DNA from: Terriglobus aquaticus
Lineage (GTDB): Bacteria; Acidobacteriota; Terriglobia; Terriglobales; Acidobacteriaceae
Length of the DNA: 64,000 nucleotides
Direction of reading: 5' to 3'
Assembly: GCF_025685415.1 (NCBI RefSeq)
Contig: NZ_JAGSYB010000001.1
Span: 62,001-126,000 of the forward strand
Below, in pieces: positions 35,551 to 44,842 of the stretch. The position numbers and the translations under genes are program-made. The notes beneath the pieces are model-generated. The model made no database searches, had not been told where the DNA came from, and saw nothing but the letters and a program-made list of their open reading frames with translations. The first letter of the stretch is position 1, and the number at the start of each line of letters is the position of its first letter.

Positions 35551-36204
35551 ATGCACCAGGTCTCATCGGTCGCCGGCGAGGGCGCGGCGATTCATCCCGG
35601 CGTGTTGGAAGTGATCACCGGGCCCATGTTTTCCGGCAAGAGCGAGGAGCTGATCCGGCGCTTGAAGCGGGCCAAGATCGCTCGGCAGCGCGTCGCTTGC
35701 TACAAGCCGGACATCGACCTGCGCTACCATCGCACGGCCATCGCTTCGCACTCGGAGCAGACGATGGAAGCCGCCGTGGTGACGCCCAACAGCGAACGCC
35801 TGCGCGAAGCGCTGTTTGCGACGGACCTAGTCTCGCAGGTAGATGTGGTCGGCCTGGACGAGGCGCAGTTTTTCGATGACGGCATTCAGCCGCTGGCGCT
35901 GGAACTGGTGGCGCTGGGAAAGCGCGTCATCCTCGCCGGCCTGGACACCACGTTCGCCAACGAGCCGTTCGGCCCGGTGCCCGCACTGATGGCGTTGGCG
36001 GATCGCGTCACCAAGCTGAACGCCGTGTGCATGGTGTGCGGGCAACCGGCCATTCACACCCAGCGCCTGGGCAGGAGCACGGAGTTGGTCGTGGTGGGCG
36101 CAGCGGGCATGTATGAGGCGCGATGCCGCGCGCACTTTCAACCGTACGTGGAGCCGGCGGCCGAGCAACTGGAGCTGCCCGAAGCGGTACTGGCAACCAC
36201 TTAG
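35551..36204 (+). CDS. tdk: Thymidine kinase (type II)
   Basis: 217 residues from the ATG at 35551. It phosphorylates thymidine for salvage. The P-loop GPMFSGKSEELIRRLKR is at 24-40. DEAQFFDDG carries the catalytic acid region, LDTTFANEPFGPVPALMALAD is the lasso region, and CMVCGQPAIHTQR is the first zinc pair. The second pair, normally CR-x-C, reads YEARCRAHF, so the last Cys appears replaced by His. The ribosome-binding site is weak, and an N-terminal extension of about 20 residues precedes the core. Confidence 0.93.
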   Translation: MHQVSSVAGEGAAIHPGVLEVITGPMFSGKSEELIRRLKRAKIARQRVACYKPDIDLRYHRTAIASHSEQTMEAAVVTPNSERLREALFATDLVSQVDVVGLDEAQFFDDGIQPLALELVALGKRVILAGLDTTFANEPFGPVPALMALADRVTKLNAVCMVCGQPAIHTQRLGRSTELVVVGAAGMYEARCRAHFQPYVEPAAEQLELPEAVLATT

Positions 36205-36236
36205 GTTCCGCGTGCGCGAGGGCTCCGCGCTGGGGA

Positions 36237-36911
36237 TCAGAAGCCCGCAGCGATCAAGGATTCTTCAGTGATCTGCGACTGCGGGTGGCGTTCCAGGCGG
36301 GCACGCTGTTCGGCGTACTTCGCGAGCACATCGGCCTCCAGGTTCATTTCGTCGCCGGAGTCCAACGTGTGCAGGTTTGTCGCGGCGTAGGTGTGCGGAA
36401 TGATCGCGATCGTCACGGTGGCTTCGCCAGCCGGCTGGTGCGCGACGGACGCGACTGTAAGCGAGATGCCCTCTACCGTGATCGAGCCTTTTTCAACGAC
36501 GTAGCGCGCGACAGCGGGCGGCGCGGTAAGCTCGAGCACCCAGTCGCTCTCGCCGCTAGCGGCGGCAGCCACGGCCGTGAGCGAGCGCAAGTGACCCACG
36601 CCGTCTACGTGGCCCTGCACCACGTGGCCGCCCAGCGGTGTGCCGGCCGGCGTGGGCAGCTCCAGGTTCACGGCCGTGCCCGGCTGCAGACGCGACAGCG
36701 AGGTGCGCGCGATGGTCTCCTTCGCCAGGTCTGCTTCGAAGGCCTGGGGTGTGATGGCGAGCGCCGTGAGGCAGACGCCAGAGACGGCGATAGAGTCGCC
36801 CTCAGCCAGGCGCGCTGCAAGCGTGGGCGCCGCCACCCGGATGCGCATCGCACCGGTGCGCTCCTCAACCCATTCCACGCGGCCAAGCTCCGCGATCAAT
36901 CCTGTAAACAT
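36237..36911 (-). CDS. ribE: Riboflavin synthase alpha subunit
   Basis: 224 residues, two tandem lumazine-binding domains. MFTGLIAELGRVEWVEER opens domain 1 and GDSIAVSGVCLTALAI is its key loop. LPTPAGTPLGGHVVQGHVDGVGHL starts domain 2, with VEKGSITVEGISLTVAS as the second loop. It dismutates two 6,7-dimethyl-8-ribityllumazine molecules to riboflavin. It is directly downstream of ribD (23-bp gap) on the same strand. No ribB/A or ribH is in the window. Confidence 0.96.
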   Translation of the reverse strand: MFTGLIAELGRVEWVEERTGAMRIRVAAPTLAARLAEGDSIAVSGVCLTALAITPQAFEADLAKETIARTSLSRLQPGTAVNLELPTPAGTPLGGHVVQGHVDGVGHLRSLTAVAAAASGESDWVLELTAPPAVARYVVEKGSITVEGISLTVASVAHQPAGEATVTIAIIPHTYAATNLHTLDSGDEMNLEADVLAKYAEQRARLERHPQSQITEESLIAAGF

Positions 36912-36934
36912 AGCTCTATCGTAAGCCGCCCAGG

Positions 36935-38179
36935 TCAGGCCGCCGACAGCGGGGTGAGCACGAAGTTTTCCGCCCAGGGGTCATGCAGCGTGCCCCGCAC
37001 GCAGGCGTCCACACCACGCGCGCCGCCAGTCGTCTCATGCACGAAGTCACTGCGGTCGATGTTCTGCAGGCGTTCGATCAGGGCGAAAGGGTTGTTGGCG
37101 TCGTTGGCGAAGGGGATCGATGCTGCGCCGAGCTCGACCTCCGCAAAGAAGAGCACAACCTTATCGACCAGCCCGGCGTTGAGGAACGATGAGTTGAGGC
37201 CCGGTCCTGCTTCCAGCAGCACGGAGAGGATATCCATCTCGCCCAGCCGCTTGAGCACCGCGCGCAGATCGAGTTCCGGCCGATGCGCTTCCGGGCGGCT
37301 GTCGGCGGCGTGCGTGTTGCTGCTGGCGCGCTCCTCGGGCATCAGCAAGGGCAGCGACTCTACACGAACTCCGCGCGCCCGCAGGGCACGCTGCCGGTCA
37401 AAGGGGGCGGTGGGAGCGCAGATGATCAGCAGATCGTCTATGGCGCTTTCCACCAGGCGCGAGCTGAGCGGCGTGCGGCATTGAGAATCAAGCACAACGC
37501 GCAACAGGCGTCGCCGTCGCGGAAGATTGCTGCGGTCCGAGAGGATGGGGTCGTCCGCCAGCACCGTTCCCACGCCGGTGAGGATGGCGTCGCTGCTGTG
37601 GCGAAAGCGATGCACCTCTTCGCGCGCGGCCGTGCCGGTAAGCCAGAACGGTGCGTTGGCTGCGCACTGCACAGGCAGAGGAGCAAGCCGGCCGTCCACG
37701 CTGAGCGCCGACTTGAGTGTGACCAGCGGCATGCCGGTGAGGATGTGCCGGGCGTACGCGTCGTTCATCGCGCGCGCTTCGGCTTGCAGCAGACCGTCTT
37801 CGGCGAGGATGCCGGCGTTCGCGATGCGAGCCATGCCTTGGCCGGCGACCAGCGGATTGGGATCGAGCGTGGCGGCGATCACGCGAGCCACGCCCGCGTC
37901 GATCAGCGCGTTGGCGCACGGGCCGGTGCGGCCGAAGTGTGAGCAGGGCTCCAACGTGACGTAGGCGGTTGCACCACGTGCCTGCTCACCAGCCTGCTTC
38001 AGTGCGACGACTTCGGCGTGGTCGCGCAGATCGTAGCGGTGAGCGCCTTCGCCCACGATCACATTGCCATGCGCCAGCACGCAGCCTACCTGGGGGTTGG
38101 GCGAGGTAAGGCCCAACGTCCCCTTCGCAAGCTCAAGGGCTCGCTGCATGTGGGCGGTATCGGTGGCGGTAAACGGCAT
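36935..38179 (-). CDS. ribD: Bifunctional diaminohydroxyphosphoribosylaminopyrimidine deaminase / aminouracil reductase
   Basis: About 414 residues from the ATG at 38179. The frame opens 11 codons earlier. The N-terminal cytidine-deaminase-like domain has the zinc ligands in RDHAEVVALKQAG and LEPCSHFGRTGPCANALIDAG. The C-terminal reductase domain starts near MPLVTLKSALSVDGRLA and carries SSDAILTGVGTVLADDP and LLEAGPGLNSSFL. The polypeptide performs two successive steps of riboflavin synthesis. The gap to the next gene is only about 50 bp, too short for an FMN riboswitch, and none is seen. Confidence 0.95.
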   Translation of the reverse strand: MPFTATDTAHMQRALELAKGTLGLTSPNPQVGCVLAHGNVIVGEGAHRYDLRDHAEVVALKQAGEQARGATAYVTLEPCSHFGRTGPCANALIDAGVARVIAATLDPNPLVAGQGMARIANAGILAEDGLLQAEARAMNDAYARHILTGMPLVTLKSALSVDGRLAPLPVQCAANAPFWLTGTAAREEVHRFRHSSDAILTGVGTVLADDPILSDRSNLPRRRRLLRVVLDSQCRTPLSSRLVESAIDDLLIICAPTAPFDRQRALRARGVRVESLPLLMPEERASSNTHAADSRPEAHRPELDLRAVLKRLGEMDILSVLLEAGPGLNSSFLNAGLVDKVVLFFAEVELGAASIPFANDANNPFALIERLQNIDRSDFVHETTGGARGVDACVRGTLHDPWAENFVLTPLSAA

Positions 38180-38230
38180 CGTTGCCCCGTTTGGATGCGG
38201 CAACGATGCCAACCGCTTCCGCAGCTCTGC

Positions 38231-38656
38231 CTAGATGATTCGTCCGAGGATGTTCTGCAGAACGCCGCCCGATTCCGGCTGCGGCCCCGTCTGCTGACCC
38301 TGCTGATCGACATGGCCGTTTGAGAAATAGTGGTGGATCAGCATTGGCACCGCAACCGCCAAGCCCATTTTGACCACGGTCGGGGACAGGCCGGTACGCT
38401 GTGCGATGTTCTCGATCAGGCCTGTGCCGCCCAAACCCTGCTCGATCTGACTGGGAGCAGCGGGCGCGGTCTGGCCGTTTGACCACTGTTGGATCAGACC
38501 ACCCAATCCGTTCTGCTGGAACGACTGCATCACGCCGCCCACACCGCCGGGATGGTTCTGCAGTTCCTCCATCAGGCCACCGGTGACGGTCGCTTTCTCG
38601 CCCTGTTCGCCGCCAGCGTTCCCCATCATCGACGTGACCATGTCCATCAAGCCCAT
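38231..38656 (-). CDS. YidB-like (DUF937-related) family protein
   Basis: 141 residues, rich in Gly and Gln. Segments GGLMEELQNHPGGVGGVMQSFQQNGLGGLIQQW, then IEQGLGGTGLIENIAQRTGLSPTVVKMGLAVAVPMLI match the YidB family pattern of amphipathic helices. No signal peptide is seen. The function of the family is unknown. It precedes ribD on the same strand with a 51-bp gap, but nothing links it to riboflavin metabolism. Confidence 0.75.
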   Translation of the reverse strand: MGLMDMVTSMMGNAGGEQGEKATVTGGLMEELQNHPGGVGGVMQSFQQNGLGGLIQQWSNGQTAPAAPSQIEQGLGGTGLIENIAQRTGLSPTVVKMGLAVAVPMLIHHYFSNGHVDQQGQQTGPQPESGGVLQNILGRII

Positions 38657-38739
38657 ACTTGCCCTCCTGGTTCCGCAGATGAGAGGGCGGTCAGCGATAT
38701 TTCCGTTGCGTGTTGTCGGCTATTGTCGCGCGCGAAACC

Positions 38740-39279
38740 TCAATGCGCCAAGAGGCCTGCAGCGCCATACCCTAGACCCACCAGCCCAATCGCAAGGGCA
38801 ACCAGCCAGTAGATGCGCTGCCGCGTAAGCAGCGTGATGGACGCCAGCACGACCCCAATCTGCAGCAGGGCTTCGCCCGCGTCATAGCGGCTGGCGCGGT
38901 GTTCCTCGGCTTCCACCTGCATTTCCAGCGCGTGGGCGCGGTGCTCGGATTCCGACAGGTCGCTGTCCCACTTGGAGGTGTGCTGACGGAAGTCCGCAAT
39001 CTGTTTCTCGGCTGCGGCGTCGCCCGGCTTCAACACCTGCAACAGGCTGATCGTTGTTGCGATGTTGGACTGCCGGATCTTCTTGGCCTGGTACAGGTTC
39101 CACTCGTCCGAAGCGCGGGACTGGTTCAGCACCGCAGCAGTGTGGGCGCGATGGCTGAGTACCGTGACCAGCGCGACCAGCACGGCCAGAACGCTGATGG
39201 AAAACGACACGGCCATCATGTGCGTTTCGGAGGCCTTCTCCTGCTGCTCCATGAACTCCGAGATCTCGCTGGCTTCCAT
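38740..39279 (-). CDS. DUF4337-type membrane protein
   Basis: 179 residues from the ATG at 39279, with AAGGAG 5 nt upstream. It has one N-terminal transmembrane segment (about 26-41, AVSFSISVLAVLVALVTVL) and two near the C terminus (LLQIGVVLASITLLT and WLVALAIGLVGLGYGAAGLL). The soluble middle is long, helical and charged (NQSRASDEWNLYQAKKIRQ through EHRASRYDAGEA) and probably coiled-coil. This layout matches DUF4337. It lies 14 bp after ftsY and is likely co-transcribed. Function unknown. Confidence 0.75.
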   Translation of the reverse strand: MEASEISEFMEQQEKASETHMMAVSFSISVLAVLVALVTVLSHRAHTAAVLNQSRASDEWNLYQAKKIRQSNIATTISLLQVLKPGDAAAEKQIADFRQHTSKWDSDLSESEHRAHALEMQVEAEEHRASRYDAGEALLQIGVVLASITLLTRQRIYWLVALAIGLVGLGYGAAGLLAH

Positions 39280-39293
39280 GGCGACTCCTTCGA

Positions 39294-40709
39294 TCAACCC
39301 AGGAGGGATGTGAGGAAATTGTCGCTATTGAAGGGCAGGATGTCTTCCATTTTTTCGCCCACGCCGACGAACACCACGGGCAACTTCAATTCGCGAGCGA
39401 TCGCCAGGACCACGCCGCCCTTGGCCGTGCCGTCCAGCTTCGTGAGCACGATGCCGGAGACGCGCGCCGATTCCAGGAATAGCCGCGCCTGCTGCAGGCC
39501 GTTCTGACCGGTGGTCGCGTCCATCACGAGAAAGGTCTGGTGCGGTGCGCCGGGCACCAGCTTTTCGGCGGTGCGCCGCATCTTGTCCAGCTCGGCCATC
39601 AGGCCAGCCTTGTTGTGCAGACGGCCGGCCGTGTCCACGATGACGATGTCGACGCCGCGCGCCTTGCCTGCGGTAAGCGCGTCGTACAGCGCGGCGCTCG
39701 GATCGCCACCCTGCCGGGTCTTGATTACGTCCACGTTCGAACGCTTTGCCCACACCTCAAGCTGCTCGATTGCGGCCGCGCGGAACGTGTCAGCAGCGCA
39801 CAGCAGGGCGCGGCGGCCATGGGTGCCGTAGAGCGCTGCCAGCTTGCCGCTGGTGGTGGTCTTGCCGGTGCCGTTCACGCCCACCATCATGATCACCTCG
39901 GGCGCCTGTGCCGGATGGTCGGTGGGCTGCTGCACCGAATCGAGAATGCGCTGCAACTCTTCGCGCAGCAGGCCTTTCAACTCCGCGGCGTCCGCCTTTT
40001 CGCGCAGGGCGCGGGCACGCAGGTTCCCGATGACCTCGTTGGTCGTGGTTACGCCCAGGTCGGCCGTCAGAAGGACGGCTTCCAGCTCTTCGAGCGTATC
40101 TTCGTCGACGGTGCGGCCCAGCGCGAGAACCGAATCGAGCGAGGTGGACAGCGACTCGCGCGTGCGCGATGCCGCCGTGCGCATGCGGTCCAGGAAGCTC
40201 GCATCCTCCTCCTCGGCCGAGGCGTAGCCGCCGAAGGAGAAGTTGGTCGTCATGGGGCGCAGGCCGAACTCGTTTGCCTGCACGGTGGAGCTGGGTGACG
40301 CGACTCGGGCTGGCGGGACTGGCGGAGTCACCGCGACGTGGATCGTGGGCTGTTCCGGCCGGCGGGCGTCGTCATGAACGGTCAGCGGCTCTTCTGGCGC
40401 CTCAAACGTCTGCGGCTCAGAGGCGGACCCGGCCAGAGCAAACGCATCGACACCCGGTGTTTCGATGCCTTCCACCTCGGCAAGCTCGGCCGATGTCTCC
40501 GGGGCGGCAAAGGCGTCCTCAGGCGTGGCACCCAACGGCACCGGCGCTGGGATCTTTGCGGGTGGGCTTATCGGCTCCGGACGTGTGGCTTCGGCGCGCT
40601 CCGGCTCGGGCACGGTCGCCGGTTCACCCGTGACGGCTTGCCGAACGCGTTGAAAGAAACTGGGCTTCTTCGGGCGATCTTCGTCCCGGCCAAACAGGGA
40701 AAGCGGCAT
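39294..40709 (-). CDS. ftsY: Signal recognition particle receptor FtsY
   Basis: 471 residues. The first 160 or so form a Pro/Glu/Ala-rich, acidic A-domain-like extension. The N domain (RTAASRTRESLSTSLDSVLAL onward) and the GTPase G domain follow. Walker A is GVNGTGKTTTSGKLA (from residue 277), G3 is DTAGRLHNKAGLMAEL, G4 is TKLDGTAKGG and VFVGVGEKMEDILPF is near the end. FtsY docks ribosome-nascent-chain-SRP complexes at the membrane. The RNA part of its partner, ffs, is in the same window at 48921. ffh is not. Confidence 0.97.
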   Translation of the reverse strand: MPLSLFGRDEDRPKKPSFFQRVRQAVTGEPATVPEPERAEATRPEPISPPAKIPAPVPLGATPEDAFAAPETSAELAEVEGIETPGVDAFALAGSASEPQTFEAPEEPLTVHDDARRPEQPTIHVAVTPPVPPARVASPSSTVQANEFGLRPMTTNFSFGGYASAEEEDASFLDRMRTAASRTRESLSTSLDSVLALGRTVDEDTLEELEAVLLTADLGVTTTNEVIGNLRARALREKADAAELKGLLREELQRILDSVQQPTDHPAQAPEVIMMVGVNGTGKTTTSGKLAALYGTHGRRALLCAADTFRAAAIEQLEVWAKRSNVDVIKTRQGGDPSAALYDALTAGKARGVDIVIVDTAGRLHNKAGLMAELDKMRRTAEKLVPGAPHQTFLVMDATTGQNGLQQARLFLESARVSGIVLTKLDGTAKGGVVLAIARELKLPVVFVGVGEKMEDILPFNSDNFLTSLLG

Positions 40710-40776
40710 CGACCCTAGTGTACGGCGACCAGCTTACGATGGCGGACTTCGCCCGCCGTCGCGGGTCTTCGGCGGC

Positions 40777-41769
40777 TTACTCGCCGCGTCCGGGACGTGT
40801 CATCAGCGTGCGGATGGCATCGCGCGGGCTCAGGCCCTCGTAGAGAATGGCGTACATGTGATCGGTGATCGGCATCTCCACGCCATGCCGGGCAGCCAAG
40901 CCACGTGCGGCACCGGTGCAGCGGACCCCTTCGGCCACTTTGCCATTCAGCGATGCGATGATGTCGTCGAGCTTGCGGCCGCGACCCAGCTCCACACCGA
41001 CCGTGCGGTTGCGCGAGAGCGAACCGGTGCAGGTGAGCACCAGGTCGCCGTAGCCGGCGAGGCCAGCCATGGTCTCCGGGCGAGCGCCGCAGGCAACCGC
41101 GAGCCGCGTGATCTCTGCCATGCCGCGCGTAATCAGCGCCGCGGCGGCGTTAGATCCGAGTTCGAGGCCGGCGACCACTCCCGCGGCCAGCGCGATCACA
41201 TTCTTCAAAGCGCCACCCAACTCCACGCCGACCACGTCGTCATTGGTGTACACGCGCAACGATTCGGAGGAAAAGTCATTCTGCAGCGAACGCGCCACCT
41301 CTGCGTCGACGCAGGCGAGCGTTGCGGTGGTAGGCAGCGCGGCTGCGACCTCCTTGGCAAAGGAGGGTCCGCCGAGCACGGCAAAGCGCACGGGCGAAGC
41401 GGCGGCAACGACCTCGCTCATCCTGCGATGCGTGCCGTCCTCGATGCCCTTGGAGGCGGACACGTACACGTGGCGATCCGAAAGGTGCGGAGCGAGCGCG
41501 CGGATCGTCTCGGGCAAATTGACCGAGGGTGTGACGCTCAGCAGGATGTCCGCGCGGCCGGGTAGAGAGATGAGGTCGTTCGTGATGTGCAGATCGCTTT
41601 GCAGGGCAAAGCCCGGCAGGTAGCGCGTGTTCTCGCGGGTGCGCTCCATCTCCGCGGCATGATCGGGCGAGTGCGCCCAGAGCGTAACTTCGTGGCGGCC
41701 CTGGCGTGCCAGCGAGAGCGCCAGCGCGGTTCCCCACGCGCCTGCGCCGATCACAGCGATTCTGCTCAC
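40777..41769 (-). CDS. gpsA: Glycerol-3-phosphate dehydrogenase [NAD(P)+]
   Basis: 330 residues. The NAD(P) motif IAVIGAGAWGTALALSLARQG is at 3-23. SVTPSVNLPET, VSASKGIEDGTHRRMSEV and GPSFAKEVAAALPT are typical. The catalytic region is GALKNVIALAAGVVAGLELGSNA with the active-site Lys, and GYGDLVLTCTGSLSRNRTVG follows. It reduces dihydroxyacetone phosphate to glycerol-3-phosphate, the substrate of PlsY encoded immediately upstream. Confidence 0.96.
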   Translation of the reverse strand: MSRIAVIGAGAWGTALALSLARQGRHEVTLWAHSPDHAAEMERTRENTRYLPGFALQSDLHITNDLISLPGRADILLSVTPSVNLPETIRALAPHLSDRHVYVSASKGIEDGTHRRMSEVVAAASPVRFAVLGGPSFAKEVAAALPTTATLACVDAEVARSLQNDFSSESLRVYTNDDVVGVELGGALKNVIALAAGVVAGLELGSNAAAALITRGMAEITRLAVACGARPETMAGLAGYGDLVLTCTGSLSRNRTVGVELGRGRKLDDIIASLNGKVAEGVRCTGAARGLAARHGVEMPITDHMYAILYEGLSPRDAIRTLMTRPGRGE

Positions 41770-41796
41770 AACATCTCTCCTATATTGGCGTGGTGG

Positions 41797-42441
41797 CTAG
41801 GGCAGCGTTGCCGCGCTCTTCTGACCGAACTTTGATTCGGTTCCTGCGCGCAGCCGCTGAATGTTTCCGCTGTGCTTCCAGATAACCAGCAGGGCAATCG
41901 CGATGTAGCAAAGGTCGACGATGATCCGGTGCCGTCCGTCGAAGCACACCGCGAGAATCGCAAGCACCGCGGCACCGATGATGGAGCCCAGCGACACGTA
42001 ACGGGTGGTGACAACAACACCGGCAAACACCAGCACTGCGACAAGCGTAACGAACGGCATGAGCGCGAGAAACACACCCAGCGCTGTTGCCACGCCCTTG
42101 CCTCCGCGAAAGCCAAGCCACACCGGAAACATGTGTCCAAGCACGGCGAAAAGTCCGGCAAGCGCGGCGACATCGTAGCCGTGCGGAAACGCACCGTAGT
42201 GCAGGGCGAGCCGCTGCGCGATGTACACCGCAAGCCAGCCTTTCAGGGCATCGAGCACCAGCGTTGCGATCCCGAGACCCTTGGCACCGGAGCGCGCCAC
42301 GTTGGTCGCTCCGATGTTGCCCGAGCCGGTGGCGCGGATGTCTTCGCCGCGAAACGTGCGTACCAGAATGTACCCGAACGGGATGGACCCGAGCAGGTAT
42401 GCAATGCCAAGGCTCAGAACGATAAAGATCGTGTCGTTCAT
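41797..42441 (-). CDS. plsY: Glycerol-3-phosphate acyltransferase PlsY
   Basis: 214 residues, about five to six transmembrane helices. Three conserved motifs are present: GSGNIGATNVARSGAK (first catalytic loop), LVLDALKGWLAVYIAQ, and GFRGGKGVATALGVFLAL. It transfers an acyl group from acyl-phosphate to glycerol-3-phosphate, making lysophosphatidate at the inner membrane. The C-terminal tail (WKHSGNIQRLRAGTESKFG) is the family end. It is followed by gpsA on the same strand (27-bp gap), a natural substrate-supply pair. Confidence 0.96.
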   Translation of the reverse strand: MNDTIFIVLSLGIAYLLGSIPFGYILVRTFRGEDIRATGSGNIGATNVARSGAKGLGIATLVLDALKGWLAVYIAQRLALHYGAFPHGYDVAALAGLFAVLGHMFPVWLGFRGGKGVATALGVFLALMPFVTLVAVLVFAGVVVTTRYVSLGSIIGAAVLAILAVCFDGRHRIIVDLCYIAIALLVIWKHSGNIQRLRAGTESKFGQKSAATLP

Positions 42442-42513
42442 AACGGCTCTGAGTCTAGCAGTCAGCCTTGAAGCCTGATGCTCCGTGGGTGTTGAGTCGG
42501 CGAGTCCCGCGCA

Positions 42514-43758
42514 CTACAGCAGGTGTTTGCGCAAGAGCATCAGCGCGTACTGCGAGGCAAACCAGCGCACGCGCTCACGGTCTCCACTCAGGTTTAGGGT
42601 CAGGCACTCGGTGCGTTCCGCATCGGCCAGCGCCACGTACACCAGCCCAACAGGCTTGGTTTCCGTTGCGCCACCGGGTCCGGCAATGCCGGTAATGCCG
42701 ATGCCGTACGCGGCGGTGGTGCGCCGCCGAATGCCTTCGGCGAGCGCTCGCGCGACCTCTTCGCTCACGGCGCCGTGCTCGTGAATCGTCTCTGCCGGCA
42801 CATCCGCCAGCGCCGTCTTCATTGCATTCGCGTAGACGATGGCGCCACCCAAGAATGAGCCAGAGGAACCTGTGACCGAGGTGAGACGTTGGCCCAGCAG
42901 ACCGCCCGTGCAGCTTTCCGCAACGGCGAGAGTGAGGCCCCGCTCAGCCAGTGTGTGGAGCACCACCTCTTCAGGGCTTTCATCGTTCTCGCTGAAAACG
43001 ACGTCGCCCATCTCCTGCGCGCAGCGGCTCTGCACCTCGCGCACGCGTGCCTCTGCCTCGGCCAGCGTCGGTTTGCTGCACTGGAAGTGAAGCTGGATCT
43101 CGCCCTGTGTGCTCAGGATGGTCGTCTGCACGTCAGGGTACTGCTGGTAGATAGGTGCGGTGCGCGCATCCACCTCGCTCTCCGGCACCACGGCCATGCG
43201 CAGGCTGGCGATAGCGATATGAACCTGTGGCACCACGGCGCGCAGGCGCTGCTCAACCTGGTCGGTGTACAACGCGGTCAATTCCTTTGGCGGACCGGGC
43301 AGCAAAACGAGGAAGCGACGCTTGTCTTCGAAAGTCGTGTCGATCCACTGGCCGGGCGCGGTGCCGTTTGCGTTCGGCAGCACTTCAGCGCCGTCGATCA
43401 CGTCGGCCTGCTTCAGGTTGTTCTCGCGGATCTCGATGCCGCGCTTGCGGAAGCGTTCGCGAAGACTCTCAATGATGGACGCGTCGCGCGTCATGCCCAC
43501 GCCCAGAACCGCGGCCACTGCTTCGCGCGTCAAGTCATCCTCAGTGGGACCGAGACCTCCGGAGAACAAGACAATGTCCGCCCGGCGCAGCGCGATGCGC
43601 GCCGCATCGGTCAACTGCTGCAGGTCGTCGCCGAGGATGGTCTTGAACGCGACCGCGACGCCCAGCTTGTTCAACTCCGCGGTGAGTGCAAGCGAGTTGG
43701 TGTCGACGCGATACGGGGTCAGCATTTCGCTGCCCACAGCGATAATCTCAGCAATCAT
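42514..43758 (-). CDS. cinA: CinA-family protein with PncC domain
   Basis: 414 residues, the full two-domain form. The N-terminal MoCF-like/COG1058 domain (1-170) has AEIIAVGSEMLTPYRVDTNS, VLFSGGLGPTEDDLTREAVA and ANGTAPGQWID. The C-terminal amidase domain (from about 250) has LTLAVAESCTGGLLGQRLT, GGAIVYANAMKTALADV, GITGIAGPGGATETKPVGLV. The C-terminal part deamidates nicotinamide mononucleotide, and the N-terminal part has ADP-ribose pyrophosphatase activity in studied homologues. The competence link of the name is only historical. Confidence 0.95.
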   Translation of the reverse strand: MIAEIIAVGSEMLTPYRVDTNSLALTAELNKLGVAVAFKTILGDDLQQLTDAARIALRRADIVLFSGGLGPTEDDLTREAVAAVLGVGMTRDASIIESLRERFRKRGIEIRENNLKQADVIDGAEVLPNANGTAPGQWIDTTFEDKRRFLVLLPGPPKELTALYTDQVEQRLRAVVPQVHIAIASLRMAVVPESEVDARTAPIYQQYPDVQTTILSTQGEIQLHFQCSKPTLAEAEARVREVQSRCAQEMGDVVFSENDESPEEVVLHTLAERGLTLAVAESCTGGLLGQRLTSVTGSSGSFLGGAIVYANAMKTALADVPAETIHEHGAVSEEVARALAEGIRRRTTAAYGIGITGIAGPGGATETKPVGLVYVALADAERTECLTLNLSGDRERVRWFASQYALMLLRKHLL

Positions 43759-43769
43759 GCGCGTATTCC

Positions 43770-44810
43770 TTAGCCCAGCAAGCGTCCCGTTACGCCCATC
43801 TCCACGTGGTACAGGGTGTTGGTCGTGGCGAGCACGGCGGCGCCGTCATCCAGAAAAGCCAGGCCAACCAGGCCGCTGCCGCTGACCGCGAGCGAGATCT
43901 CGCGGCGCGGGGTGATGCGGTGAATGCCGCGCTCGCCGCGGTGCGAAGCGGCAACATAGACGTTGCCGTCGCGGTCGACGGCCAAGCCCTGCGGACGGCC
44001 CAGTCCACGGAACCAGATGGTGACTTCGCCGTCAGGAGAAATGGCGTGGATCACCTCGTTCGAGCTAGTGGTGGGACCGGTGACAAAAAGTGTGCCGGCG
44101 TCGTTGAAGGCCAGGTGGTACGCAGAGACGGACGGCTCCAGGGTTGCAAAGACAAAGACGTTGCCGCCGCTGTTGATCTTGAAGATGGTTCCGCTGCGAT
44201 CGCCGACGTACAGGTTGCCCTCGGCGTCGAACGCCAGGCCGGTGGCCACCCCCATGCCTTCGGCCCACTGGGTCATGCTGCCGCTGGGCGAGATGCGATA
44301 CACCGTGCCTTCTGCGCGCGACGAACAGTAGAGATAGCCGTCCGGGCCAAAGGCGAGGCCGCTCGCGTTCGTCAGATCCCGCACAAACGGCCGCTGCTGA
44401 AAGTCGCGGTCGAGACGGAAGATGGATACCGGAACGGCTTGGCCGCGGGTGCCGCTGAACGTGGCGTAGACATTGCCATCCATGTCGACGGCGGGATTGG
44501 TAATGGGGTGCAGCGTGTCGCTGATGGGAACCGCGATCTGCACCGGCAGAGCATTAGACACGTGATCGCCGGACCGCAGGGTCAGGTCACCAGGGATGGC
44601 GCCCTCCGGAACACGAAGCGAAACCAGGCTGTTGCTGCAGAAAGTGAACGGAAACGCGGTCTCGCCGATGCGTGCGTCGATGGGCAGCGTTGCTGCCAGG
44701 CGCACGCCACGAACGTCAAGAATGCCGCCCGGCATGGCTGCCGGTGGTGTGACGGTGTCCAGGTGCGGAGCCTGGGTGTCCGCCTGTCGAAACTGATCCA
44801 GCAATGACAT
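43770..44810 (-). CDS. NHL/SMP-30-like beta-propeller protein with N-terminal IPT-like domain
   Basis: 346 residues without a signal peptide. Residues 15-95 read VTPPAAMPGGILDVRGVRL then LRVPEGAIPGDLTLRSGDH, like an IPT/TIG immunoglobulin-like module. The rest is a propeller of NHL-type blades: VDMDGNVYATFSG, LAFGPDGYLYCSSRAEG, LAFDAEGNLYVGDRSGTIFKI, LAVDRDGNVYVAASHRG. Such proteins act as sugar lactonases or as binding scaffolds. Catalytic metal ligands cannot be assigned by eye. It sits 11 bp upstream of cinA on the same strand. Confidence 0.75.
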   Translation of the reverse strand: MSLLDQFRQADTQAPHLDTVTPPAAMPGGILDVRGVRLAATLPIDARIGETAFPFTFCSNSLVSLRVPEGAIPGDLTLRSGDHVSNALPVQIAVPISDTLHPITNPAVDMDGNVYATFSGTRGQAVPVSIFRLDRDFQQRPFVRDLTNASGLAFGPDGYLYCSSRAEGTVYRISPSGSMTQWAEGMGVATGLAFDAEGNLYVGDRSGTIFKINSGGNVFVFATLEPSVSAYHLAFNDAGTLFVTGPTTSSNEVIHAISPDGEVTIWFRGLGRPQGLAVDRDGNVYVAASHRGERGIHRITPRREISLAVSGSGLVGLAFLDDGAAVLATTNTLYHVEMGVTGRLLG

Positions 44811-44842
44811 CTCTTTCAGGGTAACTCCGGCCGCAAGTCCGC

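Noticed and set aside
38180-38230. FMN riboswitch upstream of ribD
   Set aside because: The gap is only about 50 bp and has no RFN-like sequence.
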